Positions 59,001-64,000 of a DNA stretch of 64,000 bases are shown here, in pieces. The notes below the pieces were generated by a model. That model searched no databases, had not been told where the DNA came from, and was given only the letters and a program-made list of their open reading frames with translations. The stretch is from Arenicola marina (taxonomy: Eukaryota > Annelida > Polychaeta > Arenicolidae): positions 24,856,254-24,920,253 of the forward strand of contig OZ025260.1 of assembly GCA_964019135.1 (NCBI GenBank), read 5' to 3'. The position numbers and the translations under genes were made by a program. Position 1 is the first letter of the stretch. Each line of letters begins with the position of its first letter.

Positions 59001-62000
59001 CCTCCCTGTCCTCAATCGCTCGCTGTCCATCCCACCCTGTCCCCAATGTGATCGCTGTCCGCCCCTCCCTGTCCTCAATGTGATCGCTGTCCAACCCTCC
59101 CTGGTGTCCTCAATGTGATCGCTGTCCGCCCCTCCCTGTCCTCAATGGCTCGCTGTCCATCCCTCCCTGTCCTCAATGTGATCGCTGTCCGCCCTTCCCT
59201 GTCCTCAATGGCTCGCTGTCCATCCCTCCCTGTCCCCAATGTGATCGCTGTCCGCCCCTCCCTGTCCTCAATGTGATCGCTGTCCAACCCTCCCTGGTGT
59301 CCTCAATGTGATCGCTGTCCGCCCCTCCCTGTCCTCAATGGCTCGCTGTCCATCCCTCCCTGTCCCCAATGTGATCGCTGTCCGCCCCTCCCTGTCCTCA
59401 ATGGCTCGCTGTCCATCCCTCCCTGTCCCCAATGTGATCGCTGTCCGCCCCTCCCTGTCCTCAATGGCTCGCTGTCCATCCCTCCCTATCCCCAATGTGA
59501 TCGCTATCTGTCCCTCCCTGTCCTCAATGTGATCGCTGTCCGCCCCTCCCTGTCCTCAATCGCTCGCTGTCCATCCCTCCCTGTCCCCAATGTGATCGCT
59601 ATCCGTCCCTCCCTGTCCTCAATGTGATCGCTGTCCGTCCCTCCCTGTCCTCAATGTGATCGCTGTCCGCCCCTCCCTGTCCTCAATGTAATCGCTGTCC
59701 GCCCCTCCCTGTCCTCAATGATTCGCTGTCCATCCCTCCCTGTCCCCAATGTGATCGCTGTCCGCCCCTCCCTGTCCTCAATGTGATCGCTGTCCAACCC
59801 TCCCTGGTGTCCTCAATGTGATCGCTGTCCGCCCATCCCTGTCCTCAATGGCTCGCTGTCCATCCCTCCCTGTCCCCAATGTGATCGCTGTCCGCCCCTC
59901 CCTGTCCTCAATGGCTCGCTGTCCATCCCTCCCTGTCCCCAATGTGATCGCTGTCCGCCCCTCCCTGTCCTCAATGGCTCGCTGTCCATCCCTCCCTCGT
60001 GTCCTCAATGTGATCGCTGTCCGCCCCTCCCAGTCCTCAATGTAATCGCTGTCCGCCCCTCCTTGTCCTCAATGTGATCGCTGTCCAACCCTCCCTGGTG
60101 TCCTCAATGTGATCGCTGTCCGCCCCTCCCTGTCCTCAATGGCTCGCTGTCCATCCCTCCCTGTCCCCAATGTGATCGCTGTCCAATCCTCCCTGTTCTC
60201 AATGTGATCGCTGTCCATCCCTCCCTGTCCCCAATGTGATCGCTGTCCGCCCCTCCCTGTCCTCAATGTGATCGCTGTCCAACCCTCCCTGGTGTCCTCA
60301 ATGTGATCGCTGTCCGCCCCTCCCTGTCCTCAATGGCTCGCTGTCCATCCCTCCCTGTCCCCAATGTGATCGCTGTCCACCCCTCCCTGTCCTCAATGGC
60401 TCGCTGTCCATCCCTCCCTGTCCCCAATGTGATCGCTATCTGTCCCTCCCTGTCCTCAATGTGATCGCTGTCCGCCCCTCCCTGTCCTCAATCGCTCGCT
60501 GTCCATCCCTCCCTGTCCCCAATGTGATCGCTATCCGTCCCTCCCTGTCCTCAATGTGATCGCTGTCCGTCCCTCCCTGTCCTCAATGTGATCGCTGTCC
60601 GCCCCGCCCTGTCCTCAATGTAATCGCTGTCCGCCCCTCCCTGTCCTCAATGGCTTGCTGTCCATCCCTCCCTGTCCCCAATGTGATCGCTGTCCGCCCC
60701 TCCCTGTCCTCAATGTGATCGCTGTCCAACCCTCCCTGGTGTCCTCAATGTGATCGCTGTCCGCCCCTCCCTGTCCTCAATGGCTCGCTGTCCATCCCTC
60801 CCTGTCCCCTATGTGATCGCTGTCCGCCCCTCCCTGTCCTCAATGGCTCGCTGTCCATCCCTCCCTGTCCCCAATGTGATCGCTGTCCGCCCTTCCCTGT
60901 CCTCAATGGCTCGCTGTCCATCCCTCCCTGGTGTCCTCAATGTGATCGCTGTCCGCCCCTCCCAGTCCTCAATGTAATCGCTGTCCGCCCCTCCTTGTCC
61001 TCAATGTGATCGCTGTCCAACCCTCCCTGGTGTCCTCAATGTGATCGCTGTCCGCCCCTCCCTGTCCTCAATGGCTCGCTGTCCATCCCTCCCTGTCCCC
61101 AATGTGATCGCTGTCCAACCCTCCCTGTTCTCAATGTGATCGCTGTCCATCCCTCCCTGTCCCCAATGTGATCGCTGTCCGCCCCTCCCTGTCCTCAATG
61201 TGATCGCTGTCCAACCCTCCCTGGTGTCCTCAATGTGATCGCTGTCCGCCCCTCCCTGTCCTCAATGGCTCGCTGTCCATCCCTCCCTGTCCCCAATGTG
61301 ATCGCTGTCCACCCCTCCCTGTCCTCAATGGCTCGCTGTCCATCCCTCCCTGTCCCCAATGTGATCGCTGTCCGCCCCTCCCTGTCCTCAATGGCTCGCT
61401 GTCCATCCCTCCCTGTCCCCAATGTGATCGCTGTCCGCCCCTCCCTGTCCGCAGTGGCTCGCTGTCCAACCCTCCCTGGTGTCCTCAATGTGATCGCTGT
61501 CCGCCCCTCCCTGTCCTCAATGGCTCGCTGTCCATCCCTCCCTGTCCCCAATGTGATCGCTGTCCGCCCCTCCCTGTCCTCAATGGCTCGCTGTCCATCC
61601 CTCCCTGGTGTCCTCAATGTGATCGCTGTCCGCCCCTCCCAGTCCTCAATGTAATCGCTGTCCGCCCCTCCTTGTCCTAAATGTGATCGCTGTCCAACCC
61701 TCCCTGGTGTCCTCAATGTGATCGCTGTCCGCCCCTCCCTGTCCTCAATGGCTCGCTGTCCATCCCTCCCTGTCCCCAATGTGATCGCTGTCCAACCCTC
61801 CCTGTTCTCAATGTGATCGCTGTCCATCCCTCCCTGTCCCCAATGTGATCGCTGTCCGCCCCTCCCTGTCCTCAATGTGATCGCTGTCCAACCCTCCCTG
61901 GTGTCCTCAATGTGATCGCTGTCCGCCCCTCCCTGTCCTCAATGGCTCGCTGTCCATCCCTCCCTGTCCTCAATGTGATCGCTGTCCGCCCCTCCCTGTC

Positions 62001-64000
62001 CTCAATGGCTCGCTGTCCATCCCTCCCTGTCCCCAATGTGATCGCTGTCCGCCCCTCCCTGTCCTCAATGTGATCGCTGTCCAACCCTCCCTGGTGTCCT
62101 CAATGTGATCGCTGTCCGCCCCTCCCTGTCCTCAATGGCTCGCTGTCCATCCCTCCCTGTCCTCAATGTGATCGCTGTCCGCCCTTCCCTGTCCTCAATG
62201 GCTCGCTGTCCATCCCTCCCTGTCCCCAATGTGATCGCTGTCCGCCCCTCCCTGTCCTCAATGTGATCGCTGTCCAACCCTCGTTGGTGTCCTCAATGTG
62301 ATCGCTGTCCGCCCCTCCCTGTCCTCAATGGCTCGCTGTAAGTCCCTCCCTGTCCCCAATGTGATCGCTGTCCGCCCCTCCCTGTCCTCAATGGCTCGCT
62401 GTCCATCCCTCCCTGTCCCCAATGTGATCGCTGTCCGCCCCTCCCTGTCCTCAATGTGATCGCTGTCCAATCCTCCCTGGTGTCCTCAATGTGATCGCTG
62501 TCCGCCCCTCCCTGTCCTCAATGGCTCGCTGTCCATCCCTCCCTGTCCTCAATGTGATCACTGTCCGCCCCTCCCTGTCCTCAATGGCTCGCTGTCCATC
62601 CCTCCCTGTCCCCAATGTGATCGCTGTCCGCCCCTCCCTGTCCTCAATGTGATCGCTGTCCAACCCTCCCTGGTGTCCTCAATGTGATCGCTGTCCGCCG
62701 TTCCCTGTCCTCAATGGCTCGCTGTCCATCTCTCCCTGTCCCCAATGTGATCGCTGTCCGCCCCTCCCTGTCCTCAATGGCTCGCTGCCCATCCCTCCCT
62801 GTCCCCAATGTGATCGCTGTCCGCCCCTCCCTGTCCTCATTGGCTCGCTGTCCATCCCTCCCTGTCCCCAATGTGATCGCTGTCCGCCCCTCCCTGTCCT
62901 CAACGGCTCGCTGCCCATCCCTCCCTGTCCCCAATGTGATCGCTATCCGTCCCTCCCAGTCCTCAATGTAATCGCTGTCCAACCCTCCCTGTCCCCAATG
63001 TGATCGCTGTCCGCCCCTCCTTGTCCTCAATGTGATCGCTGTCCAACCCTCCCTGGTGTCCTCAATGTAATCGCTGTCCGCCCCTCCCTGTCCTCAATGG
63101 CTCGCTGTCCATCCCTCCCTGTCCCCAATGTGATCGCTGTCCGCCCCTCCTTGTCCTCAATGTGATCGCTGTCCAACCCCGCCTGGTGTCCTCAATGTGA
63201 TCGCTGTCCGCCCGTCCCTGTCCTCAATGGCTCGCTGTCCATCCCTCCCTGTCCTCAATGTGATCGCTGTCCGCCCCTCCTTGTCCTCAATGTGATCGCT
63301 GTCCAACCCTCCCTGGTGTCTTCAATGTGATCGCTGTCCGCCCCTCCCTGTCCTCAATGGCTCGCTGTCCATCCCTCCCTGTCCCCAATGTGATCGCTAT
63401 CCAACCCTCCCTGTTCTCAATGTGATCGCTGTCCATCCCTCCCTGTCCCCAATGTGATCGCTGTCCGCCCCTCCCTGTCCTCAATGTGATCGCTGTCCAA
63501 CCCTCCCTGGTGTCCTCAATGTGATCGCTGTCCGCCCCTCCCTGTCCTCAATGGTTCGCTGTCCATCCCTCCCTGTCCTCAATGTGATCGCTGTCCGCCC
63601 CTCCCTGTCCTCAATGGCTCGCTGTCCATCCCTCCCTGTCCCCAATGTTATCGCTGTCCGCCCCTCCTTGTCCTCAATGTGATCGCTGTCCAACCCTCCC
63701 TGGTGTCCTCAATGTGATCGCTGTCCGCCCCTCCCTGTCCTCAATGTGATCGCTGTCCAACCCTCCCTGGTGTCCTCAATGTGATCGCTGTCCGCCCCTC
63801 CTTGTCCTCAATGTGATCGCTGTCCAACCCTCCCTGGTGTCCTCAATGTGATCGCTGTCCGCCCCTCCCTGTCTTCAATGGCTCGCTATCCATCCCTCCC
63901 TGTCCTCAATGTGATCGCTGTCCGCCCCTCCCTGTCCTCAATGGCTCGCTGTCCATCCCACCCTGTCCCCAATGTGATCGCTGTCCGCCCCTCCCTGTCC
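56043..64000. repeat. Array A2: 32-bp minisatellite, second block
   Basis: Same 32-bp family and same orientation as array A1, running to the right window edge, about 248 units. The first kilobase (56,043 to about 57,050) is made of simple, diverged units. From 57,062 a 31-bp unit type with AATGGCTCGCTGTCCATCC appears, which I did not see in A1, and becomes part of a higher-order repeat. All short frames here are products of the repeat. Confidence 0.98.
57480..64000. repeat. 193-bp six-unit higher-order repeat in A2
   Basis: The block has one 35-bp unit (CCTGGTGTCC), two 31-bp units (AATGGCTCGCTG) and three 32-bp units, summing to 193 bp. It recurs at exact 193-bp spacing at 58,689, 58,882, 59,075 and 59,268, and again at 61,872, 62,065, 62,258, 62,451 and 62,644. 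Between these runs, blocks gain or lose 63-bp pairs (32+31) or carry CCAATCC/TTCTC variants. Confidence 0.88.

Overview
This is eukaryotic, almost certainly animal, DNA. It has a spliced gene with canonical GT-AG introns, a secreted NIDO-domain protein, a decayed LINE and very long minisatellite arrays. The NIDO gene and the CR1/L2-like LINE 3' end suggest a marine invertebrate. A lancelet is plausible, but I cannot confirm it from sequence alone. About 53 of the 64 kb is tandem repeat, so nearly all long open frames here are products of repeat periodicity rather than genes.

Layout. (1) 1-18,962: array A1, a 32-bp minisatellite of about 590 units, with nested higher-order repeats: four 1,824-bp blocks, then a 2,691-bp block in two copies. 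(2) 18,963-45,180: array B, a 45-bp minisatellite of about 580 units. Its period is 15 codons and it is open in one frame on each strand, giving frames up to 5,388 codons. It holds higher-order repeats of 1,710 bp and 2,790 bp. (3) 45,181-56,042: about 11 kb of mostly unique DNA. It contains a LINE relic, a weak tRNA-like relic, a GAC/GAT microsatellite, an E-box/CRE short repeat, a 26-bp hairpin-forming array (array C) and one real gene on the minus strand. It also contains G-rich elements resembling nonautonomous transposons. (4) 56,043-64,000: array A2, the same 32-bp family in the same orientation, but reorganised into a 193-bp six-unit higher-order repeat that I did not see in A1.

The real gene runs right to left from a TATA box at 53,847-53,842 to at least 49,419. 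I traced a 5' UTR exon, a signal-peptide exon and five exons that encode a whole NIDO (nidogen-like) extracellular domain with matching splice phases. Its fourth coding exon contains an in-frame 15-bp minisatellite that inserts a 30-residue Tyr/Ser-rich loop into the domain. The last exon ends at a good splice donor. The 3' part of the gene was not found, and it may lie beyond array B.

The least expected signal is in array B. On the plus strand every consensus unit carries a 3'-splice-site-like tract (TTATTCTACAG), two bases, then a perfect GTAAGT donor core. If transcribed, the array would offer hundreds of back-to-back splice signals and U1 snRNP sites. This is a hypothesis from sequence only.
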